Positions 29,253 through 39,186 of a stretch of 64,000 nt of DNA are shown piece after piece. Numbering within the stretch: position 1 is the stretch's first letter; each line of letters opens with the position of its first letter. The translations under genes and the position numbers were made by a program. Where the stretch lies: positions 1-64,000 of the forward strand of contig CALCCB010000162.1 in assembly GCA_937899625.1 (NCBI GenBank), written 5' to 3'. The notes beneath the pieces are model-generated. The model saw nothing but the letters and a program-made list of their open reading frames with translations. It did not search any database and had not been told where the DNA came from. Source of the DNA: an uncultured Bacteroidota bacterium. Lineage in GTDB: Bacteria > Bacteroidota > Bacteroidia > Flavobacteriales_D > Crocinitomicaceae.

Positions 29253-31111
29253 TCCTTATATGTAAATGTCGCCTCCATGATCGTTTTTTCCCTGTCAATC
29301 TCCGTCACTTTTCTTGTGAGGTATTTTTCGATCATCAATCCGGCAGTTGGAGCAGCCCAAAGCCCACCACCACCTTTCGCATTTTCAATGAATGCGACGA
29401 TCGCGATCTTCGGCTTATTCATAGGTGCAAATGCGATGAAAACGGAGTGGTCTTCGCCATGAGGGTTCTGTACTGTTCCCGTTTTACCACAAATAACGAT
29501 ATCCTTTAATCTGGCGCGTCTTCCCGTTCCTCCCGGTTCATAGACCACGCGACGCATTCCTTCTATAACCACCTCATAGTGCTGACGATCGATCTTCGTG
29601 TAATGTTTCCGCTTGTATTGATCCATAGGTCCCTTTTTACCAATCGACTTCACAAAGTGAGGAGTTATGTACCATCCTTTGTTCGCGATAGTGGCGGCCA
29701 CATTGGCCATCTGCAAAGGAGTGATCATTACCTCTCCCTGACCAATAGAGATCGATCGAATGGTAGAAAATGCCCATCTGTGATGTCCATACCAGCGATC
29801 ATAATAATTTGCATCAGGGATATTTCCGGGACGAAGACCTGTAATATCCGTTTCCAGTTTTTCGCCAAGTCCAAACCTATGCATGTATTGAGCCCACGTA
29901 TTCAACCCAACTTCTGCATCCGCAAAGATGCCTTTCTTCTTCCCCTGCTGAATGATACGCCGCATCACCGCGTAATAATAGGGGTTACAAGAATGTTTTA
30001 TGGCATCCATTAAGTTGCCTGCGCTCGGGTGATTGTGACAACCTACTACAGACTTGTTACATGGTGCTCCAAATTCAGGTGTGATCACTCCTTCCTGAAG
30101 TGCGATCAATGAATTCAATAACTTAAAGGTAGATCCTGGAGGATATTCTGCAGCCAGTGGTCTGGGGAACAAAGGTTTACTTGGATCCATTACCAACTTC
30201 GGGTAATTCATGGAGATATTCCTTTTACCAATCAACAGGTTAGGGTCGTAAGTCGGTGCCGACACAAGTGCCAATATTTCCCCTGAAGATGGTTCTATGG
30301 CGACAATACATCCTCGTTTTCCGTTTAATAACTTCTCTCCGTAGGCTTGTAATTCGATATCAATTCCAAGGATCAATGGATCAGCCTGAATAGCAGATGT
30401 ATCGTATTTACCATCCGCATATGGCTCAATAGCATTGTTCAAAGCAGACGTAACAATGTACCTAATTCCTTTTTGCCCTCTCAGCTTTTCCTCGTAAAAC
30501 CTTTCGATTCCAGCCCTACCAATATTGTATCCGGGGCGGTAATATGGATTTTCATCAATTTCTTCTCTGGTCACCTCTGCCAGATAACCAAGGATATTCG
30601 CTCCGTTAGCATATGGGTATCTTCTCATACTGGTGACTTCCTCATAGAACCCAGGAAAATCATCCAGATGTGGAGCGATCTTCGAGATCTCTTCAAGTGT
30701 CAACTCTTTCAAATAAGGATATGCTCTTCCTTTTTGGTAATTCGATGTTCTTTTACCAGTATGTTTGTTGTAATAGGTCCCTTCACCCTCAACGATCTCT
30801 TTAAAACGAGCTCTTACTTCATCAACGGTCCAGCCTAGTAGCTGAGCAAAAGCAACTGTATCGAGATCCTTGATCTCCTTCTCCACCATCATTAAATTGT
30901 AATAGGTGGTATTTGAAACTACTTTTTTGTGATTTCTGTCGAAAACAACCCCTCTTGGCGGAATTATTTCCCTTCTTTTTTCAGCGATTTGCTGTGCACG
31001 AAGCGTCCAGGAATCATCGATCACCTGCATGTAGAAAAGACGTATCGTATAGATCATCCCAACGATCAGGACGAAGGCAATGATTACGTACTTCCGTGCA
31101 TCCAGATTCAT
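29249..31111 (-). CDS. mrdA: Penicillin-binding protein 2
   Basis: IIPPRGVVFDRNHKKVVSNTTYYNLM...EYPPGSTFKLLNSLIALQEG...KTGTVQNPHGEDHSVFIAFAPMNKPKIAI. Confidence 0.95.
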   Translation of the reverse strand: MNLDARKYVIIAFVLIVGMIYTIRLFYMQVIDDSWTLRAQQIAEKRREIIPPRGVVFDRNHKKVVSNTTYYNLMMVEKEIKDLDTVAFAQLLGWTVDEVRARFKEIVEGEGTYYNKHTGKRTSNYQKGRAYPYLKELTLEEISKIAPHLDDFPGFYEEVTSMRRYPYANGANILGYLAEVTREEIDENPYYRPGYNIGRAGIERFYEEKLRGQKGIRYIVTSALNNAIEPYADGKYDTSAIQADPLILGIDIELQAYGEKLLNGKRGCIVAIEPSSGEILALVSAPTYDPNLLIGKRNISMNYPKLVMDPSKPLFPRPLAAEYPPGSTFKLLNSLIALQEGVITPEFGAPCNKSVVGCHNHPSAGNLMDAIKHSCNPYYYAVMRRIIQQGKKKGIFADAEVGLNTWAQYMHRFGLGEKLETDITGLRPGNIPDANYYDRWYGHHRWAFSTIRSISIGQGEVMITPLQMANVAATIANKGWYITPHFVKSIGKKGPMDQYKRKHYTKIDRQHYEVVIEGMRRVVYEPGGTGRRARLKDIVICGKTGTVQNPHGEDHSVFIAFAPMNKPKIAIVAFIENAKGGGGLWAAPTAGLMIEKYLTRKVTEIDREKTIMEATFTYKD

Positions 31112-31623
31112 CTTGACTTAGGCTTATTAACGATCAGCATTTGTATCAAGATACAGAATGCAAATGAGATCGGAAAACTTAGAAGTGTTTTCTGCAGGAT
31201 AAAGAAAATGGCATCGATCCTGAACATTTCAAGTAAGAAAAACCAGAAATGATGAATGAACAACAATATTCCAAACGTATAAATGAACCATCTGTTTCCC
31301 ATTTCAAAGATGTTCGGCTCCTTCAATACATCATATCCTTCTCGAGGAGAAAATGTCTTGAAGATCACCGGCCTCAGATAGGCGAAAAGGGTCAACGACG
31401 AGGCATGAAGTCCATAGGTGTTCGAAATACTGTCGATTATGATTCCCATCGTAAATGATAACACAAGCATTGGAATCACTCCTAATTCAAAAGGTAGAAG
31501 AAAGACGAATAACGGATAGATCAGCAACTGGATCCCTAAACCAATCTCCAATTGATTCAGCACAAATGACTGAATGATGGTCAAAAGCAAAAATCGAACG
31601 CTATGTTTGATAATATCATTCAT
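31108..31623 (-). CDS. mreD: Rod shape-determining protein MreD
   Basis: Position between mreC and mrdA; several TM segments. Start set to MNDIIKHSVRFLLL. Confidence 0.8.
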   Translation of the reverse strand: MNDIIKHSVRFLLLTIIQSFVLNQLEIGLGIQLLIYPLFVFLLPFELGVIPMLVLSFTMGIIIDSISNTYGLHASSLTLFAYLRPVIFKTFSPREGYDVLKEPNIFEMGNRWFIYTFGILLFIHHFWFFLLEMFRIDAIFFILQKTLLSFPISFAFCILIQMLIVNKPKSR

Positions 31624-32458
31624 TTTCTTCGTCCTCAGGGATAAGTGATTCCAGTTTTTGTTGTTCTTCCAGTAGAAGGTTCCTGACAACGTACACACGT
31701 TGCAGAGTTCTGAAGTCTTCTGAATAGCGAATAATTACGTCCCAAATAGGTTTCCCTTCAACTGTTTTGAGTTTCTCTACTTTCCCCACAGGAATACCAT
31801 AAGGGAAGATACCCGATCCGCTTCTCGTGACCACTTTAGACCATCTTTTAATGTTTAGGTCATTCGAGATCCCCGAGATCTGTCCTCTTCTGGGGTCTCT
31901 TCCATCCCATTTCAATAGTCCAAATAAACCTATTGGTTCGATCTGAACATCGATGTTGATGTCTTCGGTCAATACTGATTTAACCACTGAAAAATGCTCA
32001 CTTGATATATGAATGATCCCGACGACACCCTTGTCTGAAAAAACGCCCATCCCTCTTTTGACACCTTGTGCCCAGCCGATGTTCAATGTGAAGAAATTAT
32101 TTGCTCTTGTTACGGTTGAGTTGATGACCTTTCCAGGGATGTATTCGTATTGTTGATGAAATAATGTATCATTGATCTTTACCCATCCATTTTCCATTCG
32201 GATATAGCTCATGGGTAATTTTTCACGGAGGTATTTGTTCTGCTTCTGAAGAATATTACTCGTTTTCACCAAATTCACATACTTCGTAACCTCATTTCTG
32301 GCATTCAACATCTTACCCGAAACATATGACGCACTGGTCATGTATTGTGATCTGGGGAAGTTTAGGAAGGTAAAATAGGTAGACAGCGCAAAGATCTGCA
32401 GTAACATAAAGATCAGAAAGACTTGAAATCGCCTTAAGAAGGCTATCAGATTGCGCAT
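31616..32458 (-). CDS. mreC: Rod shape-determining protein MreC
   Basis: YIPGKVINSTVTRANNFFTLNIGWAQGVKRGMGVFSDKGVVGIIHISSEHFSVVKSVLTEDINIDVQIEPIGLFGLLKWDGRDPRRGQISGIS. Confidence 0.93.
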   Translation of the reverse strand: MRNLIAFLRRFQVFLIFMLLQIFALSTYFTFLNFPRSQYMTSASYVSGKMLNARNEVTKYVNLVKTSNILQKQNKYLREKLPMSYIRMENGWVKINDTLFHQQYEYIPGKVINSTVTRANNFFTLNIGWAQGVKRGMGVFSDKGVVGIIHISSEHFSVVKSVLTEDINIDVQIEPIGLFGLLKWDGRDPRRGQISGISNDLNIKRWSKVVTRSGSGIFPYGIPVGKVEKLKTVEGKPIWDVIIRYSEDFRTLQRVYVVRNLLLEEQQKLESLIPEDEENE

Positions 32459-32467
32459 GAACAAAAA

Positions 32468-32498
32468 TAAAAAAGTCCCGCCAATTTAGATGCGGGAC
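32468..32498 (-). terminator. Predicted intrinsic terminator/attenuator between mreB and mreC
   Basis: AAAAAAGTCCCGCCAATTTAGATGCGGGACTTT: minus-strand stem AAAGTCCCGC/GCGGGACTTTTTT 3' of mreB. Confidence 0.8.
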
Positions 32499-32505
32499 TT
32501 TCAAT

Positions 32506-33531
32506 TTAATCTTTGATCAAGAATTGGTACCTGTCAATATTCTTTAAGGCAATGCTGGTACCTCTTGCCACAGCTCTTAGCGGATCTTCCGCAATGTGAA
32601 CAGGAAGCTTCGTTTTTGCCGAAATTCTCTTATCCAGTCCTCTCAACATTGAACCACCACCAGCTAAATATATACCTGTCTTGTAGATGTCTGCAGATAA
32701 TTCAGGTGGAGTCATTTCCAGTGCACTCAGGATCGCTTCTTCGATCTTCGAGATCGTTTTGTCAAGCGCATGAGCAACTTCGCTGTACGAAACGACAATT
32801 TCCTTCGGAATACCTGTCATCAAGTCTCTTCCACGTACTGCGAAGTCTTCAGGTGGATTATCCAATTCAGGTAAAGCCGCACCCACTTCAATTTTGATCT
32901 GTTCAGCAGTTCTTTCCCCAACAAGGATGTTATGCTGACGTCTCATATATTCTTCAATGTCATTCGTGAAATCGTCACCTGCAATACGGATCGATTTATC
33001 ACATACAATACCTCCAAGTGCAATAACGGCGATCTCAGAAGTCCCACCGCCGATATCAATGATCATGTTCCCCATCGGCTCTTCCACATCGATACCAATA
33101 CCAATAGCCGCTGCCATTGGCTCGTGAATAAGGTAAACTTCTTTAGCTCCAGCATGCTCAGCTGAGTCACGAACGGCTCTTTTTTCTACTTCAGTAATAC
33201 CTGAAGGAATACAGATCACCATCCTCAAAGTAGGATTGAACAAACTTCTGCCAGGATTGATCATCTTGATCATTCCTCGGATCATCTGTTCGGCACTTTG
33301 AAAATCGGCAATTACTCCATCCTTAAGCGGACGAACTGTTTCGATCAGCTTATGCGTTTTACCATGCATCTGCTGAGCCTTTTTCCCGATCGCAACAACT
33401 TTTCCGGTCTGAATATCCTTTGCGACGATCGATGGTTCATCAACCACTACCTTGTCGTTCAGAATGATCAGCGTGTTTGCAGTACCTAAGTCGATAGCAA
33501 TCTCTTGTGTTAAAAAGCTGAAAATTCCCAT
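32506..33531 (-). CDS. mreB: Rod shape-determining protein MreB
   Basis: IAIDLGTANTLIILNDKVVVDEPSIVA...IDIGGGTSEIAVIALGGIVCDKSIRIAGDDFTNDIEEYMRR. Confidence 0.97.
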   Translation of the reverse strand: MGIFSFLTQEIAIDLGTANTLIILNDKVVVDEPSIVAKDIQTGKVVAIGKKAQQMHGKTHKLIETVRPLKDGVIADFQSAEQMIRGMIKMINPGRSLFNPTLRMVICIPSGITEVEKRAVRDSAEHAGAKEVYLIHEPMAAAIGIGIDVEEPMGNMIIDIGGGTSEIAVIALGGIVCDKSIRIAGDDFTNDIEEYMRRQHNILVGERTAEQIKIEVGAALPELDNPPEDFAVRGRDLMTGIPKEIVVSYSEVAHALDKTISKIEEAILSALEMTPPELSADIYKTGIYLAGGGSMLRGLDKRISAKTKLPVHIAEDPLRAVARGTSIALKNIDRYQFLIKD

Positions 33532-33625
33532 TTTTGGTTGGCTTCTTTTTTAATGTATACTAAGTATAGTCAGTTTCTTCGTAAAAATTGATTTTTTGTT
33601 ACAATTTTCGACAAATAACTTCTTT

Positions 33626-35155
33626 TTAATGTTTAAAATGTCTGTTTCCTGTGAATACCATTGACAAACCGTGTGCGTTGCAATAATCAATTGACAGTTC
33701 ATCCTTGATCGAACCGCCCGGCTGGATCACTGCCGTTATTCCAGCTTGATCAGCAATTTCTACGCAATCAGGAAATGGGAAAAATGCATCCGAAGCCATC
33801 ACCGCTCCATTTAGATCAAATTCAAACGAATTGGCCTTGTGGATTGCCTGACGCAATGCATCAACACGTGAAGTCTGACCGGTACCACTGGCAAGCAATT
33901 GCTTCCCTTTGGCAAGAACGATCGTATTTGATTTTGTATGCTTCACAATCTTATTCGCGAAGATCAGATCTTCGATCTCAGAAACCGTTGGTTGATTAGT
34001 TGTTTTTGGCGTAAGGTGGTCCGCATTCTCAGTGATCAGATCTTTATCCTGTAAAAGAACTCCATTCAAAATCGTTCTGAATTGCTGCTGAGGAAGCTTA
34101 TTGATCTTTTGAACCAAAATGATTCTGTTCTTCTTGGATTTTAACAACTCAACAGCTTCACTGTCATATCCTGGTGCAATGATTACCTCACAAAATAGAT
34201 CATTGATCAATTCAGCAGTTGCCAGATCGATCGATGTGTTTGAAATTAGAATTCCACCGAATGCAGAAACGGAATCAGCAGCGAGTGCCGCTTCATAAGC
34301 CTCTTTTAAAGTAGTTCTTATCGCTACACCGCAAGCGTTGTTATGTTTCAGGATCGCAAATGTTGGAGCATCTCCTTCAAACTCCTGAATAAGATTAACA
34401 GCGGCATCTACATCCAAAAGGTTGTTGTAGGACAATTCTTTGCCATTCAACTTTTCAAACATGGCATCCATATGCCCAAAGAAAACACCTTTTTGATGTG
34501 GGTTTTCTCCATATCTCAATATGTTAGCCGGACCGAAACTTTCTTTGAAAGAATCCATGCTGCCTTGATTGAAATAATTAAAGATCTGTGTATCATAGTG
34601 CGAAGAAACATTGAATGCATCTTTCGCAAATGCTTTTCTCTGGTCCATTGTTGTTGCTCCACCCTGCTCCGCTATAATCGACAGGAACCTTCCGTATTGA
34701 GCCTGAGAAGGAATGATCACAACGTCTTCATAGTTCTTTGCAGCAGCTCTGATCAATGAGATACCACCGATATCGATCTTCTCAATGATGTCCTGGTGCT
34801 GAGCCCCAGATGCTACGGTTTTTTCAAATGGATAAAGATCAACGATAACCAAATCAATCTCAGGAATTTCAAATTCAGCGATCTGAGCTTGGTCTTCCTG
34901 TAAACCTCTCCTGTTCAGGATCCCACCAAACACTTTCGGGTGAAGAGTTTTCACTCTTCCTCCCAAAATGGAAGGGTACGACGTAAGATCTTCGACTCTC
35001 ACCACAGGGATGTTCATGTCTTCAATGAAACTCTGAGTTCCTCCTGTTGAATAGATGACTACTCCATTCTTGTGAAGTTGCTCTACAATCGGTCCTAAAC
35101 CTGTCTTATCAAATACGGAAATTAATGCTGAATTGATCTTCTTTGTACCTGTCAT
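33626..35155 (-). CDS. purH: Bifunctional AICAR transformylase/IMP cyclohydrolase
   Basis: ALISVFDKTGLGPIVEQLHKNGVVIYSTGGTQSFI...RVKTLHPKVFGGIL...LRYGENPHQKGVFF...IQPGGSIKDELSIDYCNAHGLSMVFTGNRHFKH. Confidence 0.96.
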   Translation of the reverse strand: MTGTKKINSALISVFDKTGLGPIVEQLHKNGVVIYSTGGTQSFIEDMNIPVVRVEDLTSYPSILGGRVKTLHPKVFGGILNRRGLQEDQAQIAEFEIPEIDLVIVDLYPFEKTVASGAQHQDIIEKIDIGGISLIRAAAKNYEDVVIIPSQAQYGRFLSIIAEQGGATTMDQRKAFAKDAFNVSSHYDTQIFNYFNQGSMDSFKESFGPANILRYGENPHQKGVFFGHMDAMFEKLNGKELSYNNLLDVDAAVNLIQEFEGDAPTFAILKHNNACGVAIRTTLKEAYEAALAADSVSAFGGILISNTSIDLATAELINDLFCEVIIAPGYDSEAVELLKSKKNRIILVQKINKLPQQQFRTILNGVLLQDKDLITENADHLTPKTTNQPTVSEIEDLIFANKIVKHTKSNTIVLAKGKQLLASGTGQTSRVDALRQAIHKANSFEFDLNGAVMASDAFFPFPDCVEIADQAGITAVIQPGGSIKDELSIDYCNAHGLSMVFTGNRHFKH

Positions 35156-35222
35156 GTTTGTTGCTGAAAATGAAAGTGCAAAAGTAGTCTATTTTCGTTA
35201 ATAAGAAAGAGATAATTAACAA

Positions 35223-35250
35223 AAAAGGGCAGTTCAAATGAACTGCCCTT
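35223..35250 (-). terminator. Rho-independent terminator of the 35271-37979 gene
   Basis: AAAAAAGGGCAGTTCAAATGAACTGCCCTT; minus-strand stem then TTTTTT. Confidence 0.85.
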
Positions 35251-35270
35251 AACTCTTTATCAGACTTCTT

Positions 35271-37952
35271 TTAAAGCTTCACAACTCTTCGAACTGTTTG
35301 TGCTTTTTCTGAAATCAATTGAATTTGATAAACTCCCTTTGAAAGACCGTCCATGTCGAATGTTATCAAGGCGTTTTCTTCATTGTTTTTCGTTGAGATC
35401 AACTTACCTGTCATATCATAAACCATTACATCAACCGTCTCACCCTGAATTGATGAAAGATCAACTACAAATGATTCATTGAATGGGTTCGGATACACCG
35501 CTACATTGATGAAGAATGGGTTTTCCTCAATCCCTAAATTATTGATATAAGTGATCGTTGTAGTACACGTTTGCGTATTCCCACACTGATCTGTCGCCGT
35601 AACAGTGATGACATTTGATCCATTCTGCAATGCAGTACCAGCAGCAGGTGATTGAGTTTCGTTCACCACTCCTCCAGCACATGTCGTAGATGAAGTTGCT
35701 GTTGCAGTTACATTCGGAACAACTGTCGATTGTGTTCCATAAATTGTAGAATTACCTGGACACTGAAGCGTCAACACTCCAGAAGGAGCCGCCTGAATGT
35801 TGATCGAATAATCTTCAACTTCACCCCATTGAGAATCTCCACATGGTGCAATCGCTCCATCATCTGGCTGATAAGACAGACGACATCTCATCGTTACCGT
35901 TCCGGTAACAGCAGTCATTGGAACCGTAAACGTGAATTGATTCGACCATCCGGCACCAACCAATACATATCCAACTTGTTCTCCGGCATCATTGAAATCC
36001 AGATCATCATTCCAGTCGATCCAAACAGCAATCTCGTCGTTCGTATAAGCTCCAGCACCCTGACCAGTAACTGTAGGTGAAACGGTAACTGTATACTGAG
36101 CTCCTTTGTTCAACGTCGTACTTGTACCAGTATAATTTCCATAGTTGGTACACGCAGTAGTATTATTGATCGTATTCAATGTCACATTCGAAATATACTC
36201 ATCACAGTTCGTTGACGTAGCCGTGCAAGGTGCAGTAGCAACAGAAACGATAATGTAATTTGTTTTCGTTTCCGTGTCATTTCCAATACCATTTGCTGCA
36301 GTCAATGAGATCGTGTATTGTCCAACAGTATTGAATGTAATCTGCGGATTCTGAGAGCTTGCTGAAGTCCCTCCGGCATACGCCCATCCGGTTGCTGGCG
36401 AAACTGTCCATGCCCAAGAAGTTGGAACGCCTGTCGTAAGATCTGTAAAGTTCACCGTTGTTCCCGGAGCAACGTTTGTCTGGTTTGCCACAAAATCAGC
36501 AATTGGAGGAGCAGGAGCAGAACAAGGATCGGCTGATCCTGCAAGGGTCATTGCACCTGTATTTCCCGGATCCAACCATGGCTTTAATCGTCTGTTATTT
36601 GTGGTACCATTACTTTGCCAGTGATACGACATTTTTCCGTACAAATCCGGAGATGATTGAGCTGTACAGTAAGACGAACCACCAGTTAACGTACCAATAA
36701 GGTAACCCTGTGAGTTATTGAACAATGCAGATCCTGATGATCCACCTTCAGTAACACCATGACCATTTGCATTTGCCGTCCAGGTAACTCTCCAGTGAGA
36801 ACCTGATGCTGAACCCCATTGAGTACTTACTGTTGTTCCTGTGAAAGTTGAAATCTTTTTGATGTCTCCAGCTGGATGATGGATACTAGCCCCACCTGTC
36901 GTAGCTGTTGTGTTCGCATTCCAACCTACCCAATATGCGTTGAAATTTGCAGATTTCAGGTTGTTGATTACCGTTGTTTGGTTTGTTGAATTCCCGAGTT
37001 TCACTAATAAGAAATCAGAACCTGAGTTTCCTCCACCATCACCTGAATCAGCAATTCTCACACAACCGGTAATAAAATAATCATCAAGTGTACCTGCTGA
37101 TGAAGGGTTGTTACAGTTCGGCGATTCATAACGGAAATAAAATCTCCATTGATTCATTTGTGACGCTGAGGTCGTTACACCACAGTGCAATGCCGTAAGA
37201 AAATAAGGTGTACAATCCTGAGCAGTATTGTTGATCAATGTTCCTGAACACCATCCGGCTCCAGCACCGTCCACGATGTAAATTCTTGCAACACCTCTTT
37301 TTTCCTCTTGCCAAGGATCTCCAACCGGAGTACAGTTCACGTTAACTTCACATGGGTCCGATTCGTTGATCTTCTGCACGTTCGGGTTTCCTGTAGCTCT
37401 ATAGTTATACAAGATCCTGTCGATGTAGATCTCTGATGGCGTTGATCCTTGAGGCTCATGGATTGTAAGTACCATTTCATCCCCAAAACACAATGCGATA
37501 TTTTGTTGACCAGGAGCTAAAACATCTTCTCTGGTCAAAGGCTTATGTAAGTGCTTACCATTCATGTCCTGAACAGTCATAGTCGTATTGTCATAGATCC
37601 TGAAGTTTTCCAAAAGGAAACTTAATGCCTCTGCTCCAGAAAATTTCACATGAAGCTGCCACTTTCGTCCGCCTTCAGGTGTAGATTTCCATAATCCTGA
37701 GTTCTCAGTAGTGATATTCGTGAATGCTGCCACTCCAATACGATACAACTCCCCATTGCGATCTCTGATTTCGTCTTCAGCTTGAATCTGAGCCATGTTG
37801 GGCGCAAGTAGATTCAGTGTGGGTACGTTTCTGTCCATAAGGACTGAACTCGGAACTACCGTTCCTTTGTTTAGTGTTGTTTGTGCCTGGCCTGAAAAGT
37901 TCATTGCAGCTAACACAAACATTGAGAGTATTATTCTCTTCATGGTTTTCAT
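35271..37952 (-). CDS. T9SS secreted trypsin-like peptidase (lysyl endopeptidase-like) with PKD, GEVED and HYR-like domains
   Basis: GWCSGTLINNTAQDCTPYFLTALHCG...GHGVTEGGSSGSALFNNSQGYLIGTLTGG; GEVED-type AVWIDWNDDLDFNDAGEQVG...CGDSQWGEVEDYSI; sorting tail VAVYPNPFNESFVV...GVYQIQLISEKAQTVRRVVKL. Confidence 0.92.
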   Translation of the reverse strand: MKTMKRIILSMFVLAAMNFSGQAQTTLNKGTVVPSSVLMDRNVPTLNLLAPNMAQIQAEDEIRDRNGELYRIGVAAFTNITTENSGLWKSTPEGGRKWQLHVKFSGAEALSFLLENFRIYDNTTMTVQDMNGKHLHKPLTREDVLAPGQQNIALCFGDEMVLTIHEPQGSTPSEIYIDRILYNYRATGNPNVQKINESDPCEVNVNCTPVGDPWQEEKRGVARIYIVDGAGAGWCSGTLINNTAQDCTPYFLTALHCGVTTSASQMNQWRFYFRYESPNCNNPSSAGTLDDYFITGCVRIADSGDGGGNSGSDFLLVKLGNSTNQTTVINNLKSANFNAYWVGWNANTTATTGGASIHHPAGDIKKISTFTGTTVSTQWGSASGSHWRVTWTANANGHGVTEGGSSGSALFNNSQGYLIGTLTGGSSYCTAQSSPDLYGKMSYHWQSNGTTNNRRLKPWLDPGNTGAMTLAGSADPCSAPAPPIADFVANQTNVAPGTTVNFTDLTTGVPTSWAWTVSPATGWAYAGGTSASSQNPQITFNTVGQYTISLTAANGIGNDTETKTNYIIVSVATAPCTATSTNCDEYISNVTLNTINNTTACTNYGNYTGTSTTLNKGAQYTVTVSPTVTGQGAGAYTNDEIAVWIDWNDDLDFNDAGEQVGYVLVGAGWSNQFTFTVPMTAVTGTVTMRCRLSYQPDDGAIAPCGDSQWGEVEDYSINIQAAPSGVLTLQCPGNSTIYGTQSTVVPNVTATATSSTTCAGGVVNETQSPAAGTALQNGSNVITVTATDQCGNTQTCTTTITYINNLGIEENPFFINVAVYPNPFNESFVVDLSSIQGETVDVMVYDMTGKLISTKNNEENALITFDMDGLSKGVYQIQLISEKAQTVRRVVKL

Positions 37953-38014
37953 AGTTTTAAAATGGTATTTTACAGTCAAGGCAAATATATAACTTTACAT
38001 ATTATTTTGTTACT

Positions 38015-38713
38015 ATGATTAAAATCTGTGTGGTTGAGGATGAGGCAAGTATTAGAGATATGCTGCAGTTCAACCTGGAGCTTGAAGGCCATAAAGTTGA
38101 TGTCTACAGTAACGGGAAAGCGGCATTCGATGATGCTGCTGATTTTCAAAAGTTCGATCTTGTTATACTAGACGTAATGTTACCGGGAGTTTCAGGGCTT
38201 ACCATTTGCGAAGAGATCCGAAAATATTCAAACGTACCTGTTCTTTTTCTTTCTGCAAAAGGAACGACTCAGGACAAGATCGCCGGATTGAAAAAAGGTG
38301 GGAATGATTACCTGAGCAAACCTTTTGACCTCGAAGAATTATTGCTCAGAATAAAAGTTCTAACCGAAGGAATAACGCAATCAGTTTCAGACATCGATTC
38401 TTTAAAAATTGGAAATAAACTCGTTGATTTCGCAACATTTGAAGTGATCGACCACTCGAAAAATGAAAAACATATTCTATCGAAAAAGGAGATCGACCTT
38501 TTGAAGTTATTCCATCAGAAAGAGGGAAAAGTAGTATCAAGAGACGAGATTCTTGACAAAGTCTGGGGCAAGGACCAATTCCCAACATCACGCACCATTG
38601 ATAATTACATACTCAACTTCCGAAAGCTATTCGAATCGGATCCGAAACAACCTGAATTTTTTCATTCGATTCGATCGGTGGGCTACAAGTTTACCAATTC
38701 AGACAAATTGTGA
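38015..38713 (+). CDS. OmpR-family response regulator
   Basis: KICVVEDEASIRDMLQFNLELEG...DLVILDVMLPGVSG...VLFLSAKG...KPFDLEELLLRI plus a Trans_Reg_C winged helix. Confidence 0.93.
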   Translation: MIKICVVEDEASIRDMLQFNLELEGHKVDVYSNGKAAFDDAADFQKFDLVILDVMLPGVSGLTICEEIRKYSNVPVLFLSAKGTTQDKIAGLKKGGNDYLSKPFDLEELLLRIKVLTEGITQSVSDIDSLKIGNKLVDFATFEVIDHSKNEKHILSKKEIDLLKLFHQKEGKVVSRDEILDKVWGKDQFPTSRTIDNYILNFRKLFESDPKQPEFFHSIRSVGYKFTNSDKL

Positions 38714-38739
38714 TGTCTTAATGTTAACTTTGTCCAACT

Positions 38740-39186
38740 ATGAGTCCTAAAGATATTGATAAGCAACACCGATACGATTCTGCCTATTTGAAAATGGCAG
38801 AGCAATGGTCTGCGCTGTCTCACTGTAAAAGGAAAAAAGTAGGTGCGATCATCGTTAAAGATTCAATGATCATATCTGACGGTTATAACGGAACTCCCGC
38901 AGGCTTTGATAATTGTTGTGAGGATGACGGAGGTAACACCCATTGGTATGTTCTTCATGCAGAAGCAAATGCCATTTTAAAGGTGGCAAAATCAACGAAT
39001 AACTGTAAAGGAGCGACACTTTACCTGACATTATCCCCTTGTAAAGATTGCAGTAAGTTAATCCTTCAGGCAGGAATTACACGTGTTGTGTTCAGAAATG
39101 CATATAAGGATACGGAAGGGATCGATTTTCTGATCAATTCAGGAGTAAATGTTGCTCAATTAGAAAACTCGCTTCTAGAAGAATGA
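38740..39186 (+). CDS. dCMP deaminase family protein
   Basis: KRKKVGAIIVKDSMIISDGYNGTPAGFDNCCED...HAEANAILKVAKS...LYLTLSPCKDCSKLI. Confidence 0.93.
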   Translation: MSPKDIDKQHRYDSAYLKMAEQWSALSHCKRKKVGAIIVKDSMIISDGYNGTPAGFDNCCEDDGGNTHWYVLHAEANAILKVAKSTNNCKGATLYLTLSPCKDCSKLILQAGITRVVFRNAYKDTEGIDFLINSGVNVAQLENSLLEE

